This document shows positions 44,200-52,534 of a DNA stretch of 64,000 nt, piece after piece. Every line of letters begins with the position of its first letter. Positions within the stretch are counted from its first letter, which is position 1. This DNA is from Halarchaeum rubridurum (GTDB taxonomy: Archaea > Halobacteriota > Halobacteria > Halobacteriales > Halobacteriaceae), in assembly GCF_014647115.1 (NCBI RefSeq), contig NZ_BMOO01000002.1, positions 186,001 through 250,000 of the forward strand, in the 5' to 3' direction. The notes under the pieces were generated by a model. That model had not been told where the DNA came from. It was given only the letters and a program-made list of their open reading frames with translations, and searched no databases. The position numbers and the translations under genes were made by a program.

Positions 44200-45171
44200 A
44201 TGCCGGAGATAATCGACGGGTACACCCACGTGCTGACTGAGGAGTTCTTCGACACGATCACCGAGGAGTTCGGCTTCCAGGGCCTCGATGGCCGCCCCGA
44301 GTTCCTCTGGGACATCGAGCAGCGCAAGGTCGACATGGCCGATTACGGCGTCGACAAGCAGGTCATCACGCTCGCGCTCCCGACGATGTTCCAGGGGATG
44401 GAGCACGACCTCGCGCTGGAGATAACGAAGCTCGCCAACGACGAGATTCGACGACTCGCCGACGAGCACGAGGAGTTCATCCCCGTCGGCACGATTCCGA
44501 AGGTCAGCGAGGAGTTCATGGCGGAGTTCGAGCGCTGCGTCGAGGACCTCGGGATGGTCGGCATCCAGATGTTCTCGAACATCGACGGCCGGCCGCTCGA
44601 CGACCCCGAGTTTCGACCGCTCTTCGAGCGCGCGGCCGCGACGGACACGCCGCTCTGGATGCACCCCCAGCTCTGGGACTGGTACGACTGGGCCTCCGAG
44701 TACATGGAGCACCGGCTCTTCGGCTGGCCGTTCGACACGACGCTCGCGCTCTCGCGGCTCGTCTTCGGCGGCGTGATGGAGGAGTTCCCGTCCCTCGACC
44801 TCGTCTCGCATCACGGCGGCGGGATGGTCCCCTTCTACGGCGAGCGCATCGCCATGTTCTACCGACAGCGCCAGAACTACCCGGAGAACTACGCGGGCTT
44901 CCACGAGAACGCGGCCGAGCTCTCGAAGCCCGCCGAGGAGTACTTCGAGCGCTTCCACGCCGACACCGCGGTGTCGGGCTCCGCGCCGGCGCTCGACTGC
45001 GCGTCCTCCTTCTTCGGCTCCGAGAACGTGATATTCGGAACCGACTACCCGTTCAGCCCCGAGCGCGGCCGCGAGACGGTCGAGCTCACCATCGAGGCCG
45101 TCGAGGACATGCGCCTCGACGGGGACGCGCGCGAGGACGTCTACGCGGGGAACCTCCGCGACCTCATCTGA
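44200..45171 (+). CDS. Amidohydrolase-superfamily probable decarboxylase (ACMSD-like)
   Basis: 323 residues. Same superfamily as 19711-20799. N-terminal IIDGYTHVLT in place of DxHxH; WMHPQLWDWYDWASEYM with His near residue 153; VSHHGGGMVPFYGERI near 207 (the ACMSD-type HxGG); IFGTDYPFSPERG near 286 with the conserved Asp. ACMSD-like enzymes decarboxylate 2-amino-3-carboxymuconate semialdehyde, and relatives decarboxylate hydroxybenzoates. Located straight after the dioxygenase (117-bp gap), so it may form the catechol or act on a carboxylated ring-cleavage product. Confidence 0.85.
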   Translation: MPEIIDGYTHVLTEEFFDTITEEFGFQGLDGRPEFLWDIEQRKVDMADYGVDKQVITLALPTMFQGMEHDLALEITKLANDEIRRLADEHEEFIPVGTIPKVSEEFMAEFERCVEDLGMVGIQMFSNIDGRPLDDPEFRPLFERAAATDTPLWMHPQLWDWYDWASEYMEHRLFGWPFDTTLALSRLVFGGVMEEFPSLDLVSHHGGGMVPFYGERIAMFYRQRQNYPENYAGFHENAAELSKPAEEYFERFHADTAVSGSAPALDCASSFFGSENVIFGTDYPFSPERGRETVELTIEAVEDMRLDGDAREDVYAGNLRDLI

Positions 45172-45279
45172 GGCGGGACGGCGGCTCGCGACCCGAGCGG
45201 TGAGGGGGCGGCGCGCGGGCGGACCGACGCGCCGTCGGGGCGTACCGGTCCCGGTTCCGTCGCCCGCGGTATCGCGTCG

Positions 45280-45678
45280 CTACGTCGGACCGGGAGCGAG
45301 GACGACCGGACGGTCGGCGTCGTGGAGAATCGCCTGTGCGGTGCTGCCGAACATGACCTTCCCCGCCGCGGAGCGCCGGCGGCCGCCCAGACAGACGAGG
45401 TCGGCGTCGAGTTCAGCGGCGGCCTCCAGCACCTCCGAGGCGGGTTCCCCGCTTCGCTCGTGGACCTCGACGTCGAAACTGGCCTCTTCGAGGTACTCGC
45501 TGACGTGTCTGACCGAGGAGAGTTGCGCGGCGCTCGCGCCCTCGGGGTTCTCGGTGAAACAGTGGACAAGGCCGATCTCGACCTCGTCGGCCTCGTAGAG
45601 CCGTTCGACGGTCTCGCTGACGCGAATCGCGTCGTCCTCGTCGCGCGAGACGGCGACGAGTATGGTGCGTGTCGACAT
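45280..45678 (-). CDS. Universal stress protein UspA family
   Basis: 132 residues from ATG 45678: RTILVAVSRDEDD at the N-terminus and LVCLGGRRRSAAGKVMFGSTAQAILHDADRPVVL with the G-x2-G-x9-GS/T nucleotide motif. Shares the pattern with the UspA at 27847. Lies downstream of the DASS permease gene on the same strand (gap 104 bp), a common pairing of a transporter with a UspA. Confidence 0.88.
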   Translation of the reverse strand: MSTRTILVAVSRDEDDAIRVSETVERLYEADEVEIGLVHCFTENPEGASAAQLSSVRHVSEYLEEASFDVEVHERSGEPASEVLEAAAELDADLVCLGGRRRSAAGKVMFGSTAQAILHDADRPVVLAPGPT

Positions 45679-45782
45679 CGTTCGGGGTTGCGTCGGCCAG
45701 CGGCAAAAACCCCCACCCCATCCCATCCCACCCGCCCCTCTTCTTCCCTCAGTTCGCCGTGCCGTCCCCACGGGGTCGGCCC

Positions 45783-47141
45783 TCAGAGAGTGAGGTAGCC
45801 GATTTCCGCGGGGAGGAGGAGGAGGATGGTGGCGAGCGAGAGCACGGACGCGGTGCGGACGACGTCTCGGGTCTCCACGAGGTCGGCGCGGAGGATGACG
45901 ACGAGGACCGCGGACTGGTACGGGAAGAAGAACGTAGCGAGCGCGCTCGCCTCGACGTAGGCGACGTGGTCGACGGGGATGCCGGCGCTCGCGGCGAACG
46001 TCACGAGTATCGGCGTGAGGACGCTCGACACCGCGACACCCTCGATGACGAAGGTGAGTGCGGTCGTCACGAAGAAGACGCAGGCGAGGACGACGGCGCT
46101 CGGCGCGTCGGCGGGGATGAACCGGAGGAGGGCGTTCGCGGCCGTCTCGGTGAAGCCCGTCTCGGCGAGTGCGGCGGAGACGGCGAAGACCGCGCCGACG
46201 AAGAAGACGACGGAGAAATCGACGTCCTCGACCGCGTCGTAGTTCATGACGCCGACGCGGGGGAGGAGGGCGAGGACGGCGACGAGGAGCGCGCCGAACA
46301 TCGGGTGGAGGCCGTGGACGGCGTCGCTCGCCCAGAAGACGACGCCGACGAAGAGCAGACAGAGCATCCGGCGGGCGTCACCCGTCTCGACGTCCGCGGC
46401 GGTGGGCGGGGAGAGCGCGGCGTCGGCGGCCGGCCGGTAGAGGACGCCGACGACCGCGAAGATGAGGAGGACGCGCCCGAGGCTCATCACGGGGAAGAGC
46501 GAGACGAACCACTGGCTCCACGTGATGGAGACGCCGGCGATGGACTCGACGATGCCCGTGATGATGACGTTCGGGAGGTTCGCGGTGAGGATGCCCGACG
46601 CGCCGTAGTAGGTGGCGAACAGCGGCGCGAAGAAGACGCCGAGGCGCGGCCGGCGGTCCTCGAAGACGGACCCGACCTCGACGAGGACGGGGATGGCGAT
46701 GAGGACGCGGACGAGCGCCGCCGGCAGGAGGAGCGCGAACGCGAGGCCGACCGCGCACAGCAGGGCGAGTAGCCGATAGTAGAGCCCGCGCGGGTCCGCG
46801 CCGTCGACGTCGAGGTGCCGGAAGACGAACGCCTGCGTCGCGGTGGCGAGGCCGCTGCGGCGCGTCGCCTCGCCGACGACGAGACCGAAGACGATGAGCC
46901 AGGTGGCGGGCGAGCCAAAGCCCGAGAGGGCGAGCGCTGGCGTCTGTGCCAGGCCGATGAGGCCGATGGCGGTGAGCCCCGTGACCCACGGCGGGACGGG
47001 CGCGGCGATCCAGGCGACGATGGCGAAAAGGGTGATAGCGAGGACGCGCGCCTGCGCGGTCGGCATCGGGGCCGCGAACACGACGGCGGCGGCCAGCGCG
47101 ACGCCGAGGCAGGTGGCGAGCCACGCCCGCGTCCGGGTCAT
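45783..47141 (-). CDS. DASS/SLC13-family anion permease
   Basis: 452 residues, about 11-12 hydrophobic segments. Family cues: AAPVPPWVTGLTAIGLIGLA, ASGILTANLPNVIITGIVES (SNT-like motif region altered to TAN), and FIEGVAVSSVLTPIL near the second half. Likely imports di- or tricarboxylates, sulfate or related anions with sodium. Downstream of the livK-type gene (16-bp gap), which places it in the same operon; with the catabolic genes, an organic acid is the likely substrate. Confidence 0.85.
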   Translation of the reverse strand: MTRTRAWLATCLGVALAAAVVFAAPMPTAQARVLAITLFAIVAWIAAPVPPWVTGLTAIGLIGLAQTPALALSGFGSPATWLIVFGLVVGEATRRSGLATATQAFVFRHLDVDGADPRGLYYRLLALLCAVGLAFALLLPAALVRVLIAIPVLVEVGSVFEDRRPRLGVFFAPLFATYYGASGILTANLPNVIITGIVESIAGVSITWSQWFVSLFPVMSLGRVLLIFAVVGVLYRPAADAALSPPTAADVETGDARRMLCLLFVGVVFWASDAVHGLHPMFGALLVAVLALLPRVGVMNYDAVEDVDFSVVFFVGAVFAVSAALAETGFTETAANALLRFIPADAPSAVVLACVFFVTTALTFVIEGVAVSSVLTPILVTFAASAGIPVDHVAYVEASALATFFFPYQSAVLVVILRADLVETRDVVRTASVLSLATILLLLPAEIGYLTL

Positions 47142-47157
47142 CGCCGCCGCGTCGTCG

Positions 47158-48435
47158 TCAGCGCTCGCTCCACGGCGTGAGCGGGTACTCGAAGTCGACG
47201 GCCGCGTCGCCCTCGGTGTCCGGGTAGGCGAGGTGCTGGCCGCCGTCGCGCCACTGGCCGATGGGCGCGGTGAGTTGGCCCTTCTCGGGGAGGCCGTTGT
47301 CCTCGAAGCCGAAGGTACCCATCACGGTCTCGAACGTCGTGGACCGCAGGGCCTCCTGGAGCGCGGCGGGTTCGGTGGAGTCGGCGGCGCGGAAGGCCTG
47401 GTCGGCGACCTGCGCGACGTTGAACGAGGAACCGACCATCACGGGCAGGAGCTTGTCGTCGGGGTAGTCGTAGGTCTGCGCGTGCAGTTCCTGGAGGGTG
47501 TCGTTGCCGTTGCCGGTGAGACCGGGCACCCACCCGGGGCACATCGTGACGCCCTCGCCGGTACTGCCAAGCGCGGACCAGAAGGCGTTCGGGTCCGCGC
47601 CGCGGACGAACTGGACGGCCGTCGGGGAGAAGTCGCTGGACTTCATCTGCTTCATCGCGGTGATGGCGCCGGGCGGCGTCGGCACCGAGAGCAGGACCTC
47701 GACGTTCGCGCTCTTCGACTGCGAGATGAGCGTGGAGAAGTCCTGCGTTCCGAGGCTGTACTTCTCGCGCAGGACGACGTCGTAGCCGGCGGACGAGAGC
47801 GCGTCGTCCCAGTAGTTGGACTGCTCCTCGCCCCAGCCGGTGTTGGGCTCCCAGATGCCGATGTTCGTCGGCTGCTGGTCGTCGGGGAGCATTCCGAGCA
47901 TCCCGACGGTCGCTGCGGCGACGTCGCGCGACTTCGCCATCGGCGCGAACGTCCACTCGTAGTTCTTCTCGATGTGGGGAGCCATGTAGGCGAACGCGGT
48001 GCCGACGAAGGGAATCCCCTGCTGCTCGGCGAAGGCGCTCCCCGCGGTGACGAGGAGGCTGGAGAAACTCCCCCACAGCATGTCGACGTCGTTGCTACTG
48101 GTGATCGACTGGAGGCTCGAACGGACCTTCTTCGGGTCGCTCTCGTCGTCCTTGAGGACGAGTTCGACCTCCTGGCCGTCGATACCACCGTTCTGATTCA
48201 TCAGCTGCACGCCGAGGCGGTACCCCTGTTCGAGGTCCTCGCCCAGCGAGGAGAACCGTCCCGTCCGAGGCACGGTCCCGCCGATGGTGATGGTGTCGCT
48301 CCCGCCGCCACCGCCGCCGCTCCCACCGCCACCGCCGAGGGTGCAGCCGGCCAATCCGGTCAGTCCCGCGACGCCAGCGATTCCGCTCGTCTTCAGGTAC
48401 GCGCGCCGTCCCAGCGCGCCGTCTCTCGAAGTCAT
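47158..48435 (-). CDS. livK: Liv-type solute-binding lipoprotein
   Basis: 425 residues. Tat leader GRRAYLKTSGIAGVAGLTGLAGC with lipobox Cys31, then a Gly/Ser linker (GGGGGSGGGGGG) and a type I periplasmic-binding fold: ITIGGTVPRTGRFSSLGEDL, VELVLKDDESDPKKV, FSSLLVTAGSAFAEQQGIPFVGTA. Likely binding partner for the Liv-type transporter at 32528-36002. Upstream TATA (TCTTTATCTT on the minus strand, 48461-48470) gives a leaderless start. Followed by the DASS permease. Confidence 0.9.
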   Translation of the reverse strand: MTSRDGALGRRAYLKTSGIAGVAGLTGLAGCTLGGGGGSGGGGGGSDTITIGGTVPRTGRFSSLGEDLEQGYRLGVQLMNQNGGIDGQEVELVLKDDESDPKKVRSSLQSITSSNDVDMLWGSFSSLLVTAGSAFAEQQGIPFVGTAFAYMAPHIEKNYEWTFAPMAKSRDVAAATVGMLGMLPDDQQPTNIGIWEPNTGWGEEQSNYWDDALSSAGYDVVLREKYSLGTQDFSTLISQSKSANVEVLLSVPTPPGAITAMKQMKSSDFSPTAVQFVRGADPNAFWSALGSTGEGVTMCPGWVPGLTGNGNDTLQELHAQTYDYPDDKLLPVMVGSSFNVAQVADQAFRAADSTEPAALQEALRSTTFETVMGTFGFEDNGLPEKGQLTAPIGQWRDGGQHLAYPDTEGDAAVDFEYPLTPWSER

Positions 48436-48460
48436 CCTGAACGAAAGATTGTGGTAGAAG

Positions 48461-48470
48461 AAGATAAAGA
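48461..48470 (-). promoter_or_regulatory. TATA box of the livK-type gene
   Basis: Minus-strand TCTTTATCTT lies 26-35 bases before ATG 48435. Confidence 0.5.
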
Positions 48471-48559
48471 CTATGATTGTCTGTGTAGGATACGGGTGCC
48501 GAGAGTGGGCAAGGAACGGCGCGGGGCACGAGCCGCTCGCACGCGGGTCGAGAGAGCCG

Positions 48560-49801
48560 TCAGACGAAGAGGTCGGCGAGGGAGTCGGCCATGACGCGCC
48601 GGAGATGCATCCGCCGGTCGGCCTCGCTCAGGTAGTTCTCGACCACGACGGAGGCGTCCGCGGAGCCCTGCGCCTCCGCGACCGGCGTGAAGCGTTCGGC
48701 GACCTCGACGACGGCCTCGCCGTAGCGCGCGTACCAGAAGCGTCGGCCGTACTTCGGCGTCGGGGGCTCGTCGCGGACCGTCACGTCCGCGCGCGCGACG
48801 AGGTCGGCGAACCACCGCCGCAGGGTATCGACGTGGACGTGACCGCTCGCCGCGGCGTCGGACGGGAAGACGTAGCCCGTCCACCCCTCGCAGTCGGCGA
48901 CCGCGTCGAGGCGGCGGTCGAGCACCCCGTCGCCGGCGAGCATCGCCACCGTCCCCGGGCCGTTCTTCCGGTCGCCGTCGCGGAAGTCGAGGTACGGGTA
49001 GTCGTCGTCCGCGGGGTCGAGGACGGCCTGCCGGACGTGGAGCGCCGCGAGCTCGGAGGGTCGCAACCCCCACCCGCAGAGGCCGACGACGAGCAGGCGC
49101 TCGCGGACCGAGTCGGCCGCCTCCCAGAGCGCCTCGACGTCCGCGGCGGCGAGCGCGGGGTTGTCCCACTCGGGGACGTCGAGACCGAGGCGGGTCTCCA
49201 TGCGCCGCATCGGGTTGTAGGAGACGTAGCCGGCGTCGCGGAGTTCGCGGTAGAATCGCCGGACGTCCTCGACGTACTTGCGCCGCGCCGCCGGCGTGTC
49301 GAGCGTCCGGTCGAGCACCTTGCAGACCGCGAAGGTGCGGTCGATCTCCGCGGCGCGTCGGGACTCGTCGCGGAGGCCATCGAGCAGGTCGGGTCCGTGG
49401 AGGTCGCAGTAGAGCCGGACGTACTTCTTCAGCCGCGAGCGGTAGGGGCGAATCGTCGTCTCCGGATGCCCCCGGTAGCGGAGTTCGTCGAGGTGCGCGT
49501 TCAGTCGCTCGCGCGTGCGCGCGGCGGCGTCGCCCGACGGGAGCCCCCAGTCGTAGCCGTCGGCGGACTCGTCGTCGCCGTCGAGGACGCGCTCGCGGTA
49601 GAACGCGGCGGGCGAGGCGTCGAAGGCGCGCTGGAGGTGCTTGACGAAGCCGGGGTAGCGGCCGTTGAGCCAGCGGTACGTCGGTGGGTCCTCGTCCGGG
49701 CGACGGTCGCAGTCCGGGTCGGTGCGCATCTCGGGGACGACGGTCTCGCGGAGGAAGGCGGCGCAGTCGGCGCGATCCATCGTCGAGTATCGGTCGGTCA
49801 T
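48560..49801 (-). CDS. Tyrosine recombinase/integrase
   Basis: 413 residues from ATG 49801. N-terminal SAM-like DNA-binding region with ETTIRPYRSRLKKYVRLYCDLHG (residues about 98-120); C-terminal catalytic part with Arg in GWGLRPSELAALH, basic strand RDGDRKNG, RRFWYARY as box II, and the likely nucleophile Tyr in VVENYLSEADRRMHLRR. Haloarchaeal site-specific integrases often look like this and are found on integrated elements. No element-like neighbours, tRNA or IS accompany it, and base composition is like that of the surroundings, so it may be a domesticated or orphan recombinase. A remarkable inverted-repeat structure lies 80 bp upstream. Confidence 0.78.
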   Translation of the reverse strand: MTDRYSTMDRADCAAFLRETVVPEMRTDPDCDRRPDEDPPTYRWLNGRYPGFVKHLQRAFDASPAAFYRERVLDGDDESADGYDWGLPSGDAAARTRERLNAHLDELRYRGHPETTIRPYRSRLKKYVRLYCDLHGPDLLDGLRDESRRAAEIDRTFAVCKVLDRTLDTPAARRKYVEDVRRFYRELRDAGYVSYNPMRRMETRLGLDVPEWDNPALAAADVEALWEAADSVRERLLVVGLCGWGLRPSELAALHVRQAVLDPADDDYPYLDFRDGDRKNGPGTVAMLAGDGVLDRRLDAVADCEGWTGYVFPSDAAASGHVHVDTLRRWFADLVARADVTVRDEPPTPKYGRRFWYARYGEAVVEVAERFTPVAEAQGSADASVVVENYLSEADRRMHLRRVMADSLADLFV

Positions 49802-50208
49802 GGCGGAAACGGTGGGGTGGCGGCCGTTCAAGCCGCGCGATTTCGCTGGATAGCGAGAGACGGTCAGCGGACTTAGTAGTTGTCTTGTACCGTTGTCCGC
49901 AGCCAGACAACCGCGCAAGACAGATGTGGAGCGCTCGGCGACCGAAATCCGATATACTGTATGTAGCTATATCAAATCAGGGCGGTCGGACCACAGTGGC
50001 GCTCGGACCAGCGGCGCGACGGAGGGCCGAACGCGTCGTTTCGGAGGCGGTACTCGGTGGCGTCGCGCCATCGGCGTCGCTACAGGGTATCGACATAAAG
50101 CAGAACGACGCGGACGGGGCGGTCGCGTATCGGCGAGCGACGCGCTCGACGGCTGATGAGAGGAGAGACGAGCGGCGAGAGACGGAGAGAGGGAAAGAGC
50201 CGCCGTCG
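49802..50208. other. 407-bp intergenic region upstream of integrase
   Basis: Contains the nested inverted repeat at 49881-49922 and an AT-rich block with GATATA (49951-49956) and TATATC (49968-49973), which includes plausible TATA sequence for the integrase on the minus strand. No convincing gene. Confidence 0.55.
49881..49922. repeat. Nested inverted repeat, possible recombinase core or RNA hairpin
   Basis: TGTCTTG (49881-49887) pairs with CAAGACA (49916-49922); inside, GTTGTC (49892-49897) pairs with GACAAC (49906-49911) around the eight bases CGCAGCCA. The internal gaps are four bases on both sides. The inner part looks like two recombinase arms around an 8-bp spacer. Confidence 0.65.
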
Positions 50209-51303
50209 CTAGTTCGGTTGGGCCTCCGCGTAGAGGTTGAACGACTCGAAGACCGGACGGTCGGTCATGCCGAGGAGGATGGCCTCGCCGTCGGGGTCGT
50301 GGTGGTGGATTGCGTCGCGGGGGACGACGAAGATGTCGCGCTCGCTCCACTCGAAGGCCTCGTCGCCGACGTGGGTGACGCCCTCGCCCTCGATGACGAA
50401 GTAGATGTCGACGGTGTTGTGGAAGTGGGGGTCGGTCTCCTCCTGGAGGAGCTGGGCGCGAAAGGACATCGTCGGGAAGAGCGGCGGGCTCCCGGTCGCG
50501 GGGTTGACGTAGGAGACGCTGTAGCCGTCGTGGGGGTCGGGGTCGTCGTTCTCGGCGCGCTGGCGGAGCGTCTGAAGGGTGTCCTGCCAGCTGAAGCGAT
50601 ACGGCGGCGTCGCCTCGCGGTTGCCCTGGAACGGACCCGGGATGTCGCTCTGCGTTCGCGACTCCGTGGGGCGCGCGCGGCCGTACTGGGACTCCCAGTA
50701 GCCCTGGGACTTCGTGACGGGCTGGCGTTCGAGCTCGTGGTTCTCGAAGGCCTGCCGGGTGTTGAGCGAGTCGAGGACGAGCGGGAGGTCGAGGACGTCG
50801 AGCCACGTCGCGGTCTCGTCGGAGTCGTTGACGTGGTCGTGCCACTCCCACTGCGGCGTCGTGATGAGGTCGCCGTCGCGCATCGGGAACTCCTCGCCGG
50901 CGACGACCGTCTTCATGTCCTCGCTGCCGTCGATGGTGAAACGGAGGGCGTTCGCGGAGTGGCGATGCGAGGGAGCGGTCTCGCCGGGAGAGACGGTCTG
51001 GACGCCGACGTAGATGGTGTTCGAGATGGCGTTGTTGTAGCCGCCGGTGTTGAGGGGGACGGCGACGCGGCGCTGGAAGCCCGGCGGGAGGTCGGCGATG
51101 GGGACGTCGCGCTCGATGCCGTCGATGGCGGCCTGGATGTCCTCCCACTTCCAGATGTCGGCCTCGAGGTCCTCGGTCTCGTTCCCGAGGTCGTCCTCGA
51201 CCTCCCACAGCGGCCGGAGGTCGTTCTCGTCGAGGAGGCTCCGCGTGTCGTCACTCAGTTCGAGGAGGTCCTCCGGGTCTTCGTGTGACTCCTGCTGGGC
51301 CAT
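50209..51303 (-). CDS. Gentisate 1,2-dioxygenase
   Basis: 364 residues, bicupin. First cupin with SHRHSANALRF (His113, His115) and WEWHDH (His155/157), the iron ligands of gentisate dioxygenases; second cupin with DPHFHNTVDIYFVIEG and VPRDAIHHHDP. Opens gentisate to maleylpyruvate. Haloarchaea are known to degrade benzoate, cinnamate and hydroxybenzoate through gentisate. TATA on the minus strand at 51325-51337 gives a leaderless start. Nearby fumarylpyruvate hydrolase-like protein (54425) would do a later step; no maleylpyruvate isomerase is evident in this window. Confidence 0.92.
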   Translation of the reverse strand: MAQQESHEDPEDLLELSDDTRSLLDENDLRPLWEVEDDLGNETEDLEADIWKWEDIQAAIDGIERDVPIADLPPGFQRRVAVPLNTGGYNNAISNTIYVGVQTVSPGETAPSHRHSANALRFTIDGSEDMKTVVAGEEFPMRDGDLITTPQWEWHDHVNDSDETATWLDVLDLPLVLDSLNTRQAFENHELERQPVTKSQGYWESQYGRARPTESRTQSDIPGPFQGNREATPPYRFSWQDTLQTLRQRAENDDPDPHDGYSVSYVNPATGSPPLFPTMSFRAQLLQEETDPHFHNTVDIYFVIEGEGVTHVGDEAFEWSERDIFVVPRDAIHHHDPDGEAILLGMTDRPVFESFNLYAEAQPN

Positions 51304-51324
51304 GTTCGTCGTTAGTACATCATC

Positions 51325-51337
51325 AATAATAAATATC
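51325..51337 (-). promoter_or_regulatory. TATA box of the gentisate dioxygenase gene
   Basis: Minus-strand GATATTTATTATT lies 22-34 bases before ATG 51303. Confidence 0.6.
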
Positions 51338-51366
51338 GGGGTGGGCGGCCACGAGTCGAGAGTGGG

Positions 51367-51543
51367 TCAGGCCTCCACCTGCGCGTCGAAGACGTCGTCG
51401 GAGTCGAAGAGCGCGCCGCAGTCCTCGCAGACCATGCGGCCCTGGATGGCGTACTCCCAGAGTTTCCCGCCGCAGTCGAGGCAGTCGAAGTGCGCGCGGA
51501 CGAACGGGTCGGACTCGCTGTAGATGTTGTCGAACTCCGCCAT
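51367..51543 (-). CDS. Small zinc-ribbon protein
   Basis: 58 residues from ATG 51543 with two CxxC pairs (CLDC and CEDC, 17 residues apart: CGGKLWEYAIQGRMVCEDC spans the second half), a typical zinc ribbon. Acidic tail. It sits between the IclR gene and the gentisate dioxygenase, 63 bp before the dioxygenase, same strand. It may bind nucleic acid or act as a small partner of the enzyme; function unknown. Confidence 0.75.
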   Translation of the reverse strand: MAEFDNIYSESDPFVRAHFDCLDCGGKLWEYAIQGRMVCEDCGALFDSDDVFDAQVEA

Positions 51544-51642
51544 GAGTACCACTGACGGGGCGAGCGACAAAAGCGTGCCGCCGGCGGGCCGTCGGGGGCG
51601 GGGCGACGGGCGGACGGGAGGCGCGTCGCACGCGACGCGGCG

Positions 51643-52410
51643 CTACTGGTAGGCGAGGTTGACCTCGACGTCGTCCGTCGCGGTGAGCAGGCGCTCCGCG
51701 AGGTCGGCCTCGCGGTCGTCGCGGGCGAGTCGGCGGGCGGCCCCGGCGACGGCGAGCGCACCGCGGACGGCCCCGTCGTGACGAACCGGGGCGCCGATGG
51801 CGTGGATGCCGTGGAGGTCCTCGCTGCGGTTGACGGCGTAGCCGCGTTCGCGGATGCGGTCGAGTTCGGCGCGCAGTTCCCCGCGGTCCGTGACGGTGTT
51901 CTCGGTGCGCGCCGGGAGGCCGTGAGCGTCGAGTATCCGCTCGACCTCGTCGTCGGGGAGGTGCGCGAGTATCGCCTTCCCGCCGGAGTTGACGTGGAGG
52001 TGGCGCCACGTCCCGACGATGGCCTCGACGCTGACGCCCGCGTCGCCCCGGGAGCCGTAGAGGTACATCGCGCGGCCGTTCTCCTCGACGATGAGCCACG
52101 CCATCTCGCCGGTCTCGGCGGCGAGGTCGTCGACGGGGTCCTTGGCCGCGTGGTAGATGTCGTAGCGGTCGCGGGCGTACTCGCCGGCGCGGAAGAACTC
52201 CAGGCCGACGTGGTACGTCCCGTCGCGGTTGACCGCGTAGCCGTGTTCGACCATCGTCCGGAGGTGCTTGTGGACGCTGCTCTTCGCCAACCCGAGCCCC
52301 GCCGCGAGTTCCGTCACGCCGGCACCGTCGCGCTCCCGAAGTTGTTCTATGATGGCGAACAGCGTCTCGTCCGACCCGACCGTCGCGCCGTCGGTTCCGT
52401 TCCGAGCCAT
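51643..52410 (-). CDS. IclR family regulator (third of three)
   Basis: 255 residues. HTH at about 15-65 (SDETLFAIIEQLRERDGAGV; LAKSSVHKHLRTMVEHGYAV), effector domain (HVNSGGKAILAHLPDDEVER; RERGYAVNRSEDLHGIHAIGAPV; GALAVAGAARRL). Divergent from the CoA ligase gene and upstream of the zinc ribbon and gentisate dioxygenase, so it probably controls the gentisate branch. Copy 3 of the IclR-associated motif lies 125 bp upstream. Confidence 0.92.
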   Translation of the reverse strand: MARNGTDGATVGSDETLFAIIEQLRERDGAGVTELAAGLGLAKSSVHKHLRTMVEHGYAVNRDGTYHVGLEFFRAGEYARDRYDIYHAAKDPVDDLAAETGEMAWLIVEENGRAMYLYGSRGDAGVSVEAIVGTWRHLHVNSGGKAILAHLPDDEVERILDAHGLPARTENTVTDRGELRAELDRIRERGYAVNRSEDLHGIHAIGAPVRHDGAVRGALAVAGAARRLARDDREADLAERLLTATDDVEVNLAYQ

Positions 52411-52534
52411 ATCGAATTCAGGTACGAGCGGCTACTTAGGCCCTTCGTCGGTGTGTCCACAGCGTGTTCTCCAGGAGCGAACAGATTTTCTCGACCGTGT
52501 GACGACGCCCGGACGGACGGTGAATCGGACACGC

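Noticed and set aside
49893-50156. 87-codon frame upstream of the integrase
   Set aside because: Runs through the hairpin and AT block; Arg/Gly-rich shadow without support.
48436-50208. Direct repeats (att sites) flanking the integrase
   Set aside because: TTGTCTGTG near 48476 and TTGTCTTG near 49880 resemble each other only weakly and need a gap to align.
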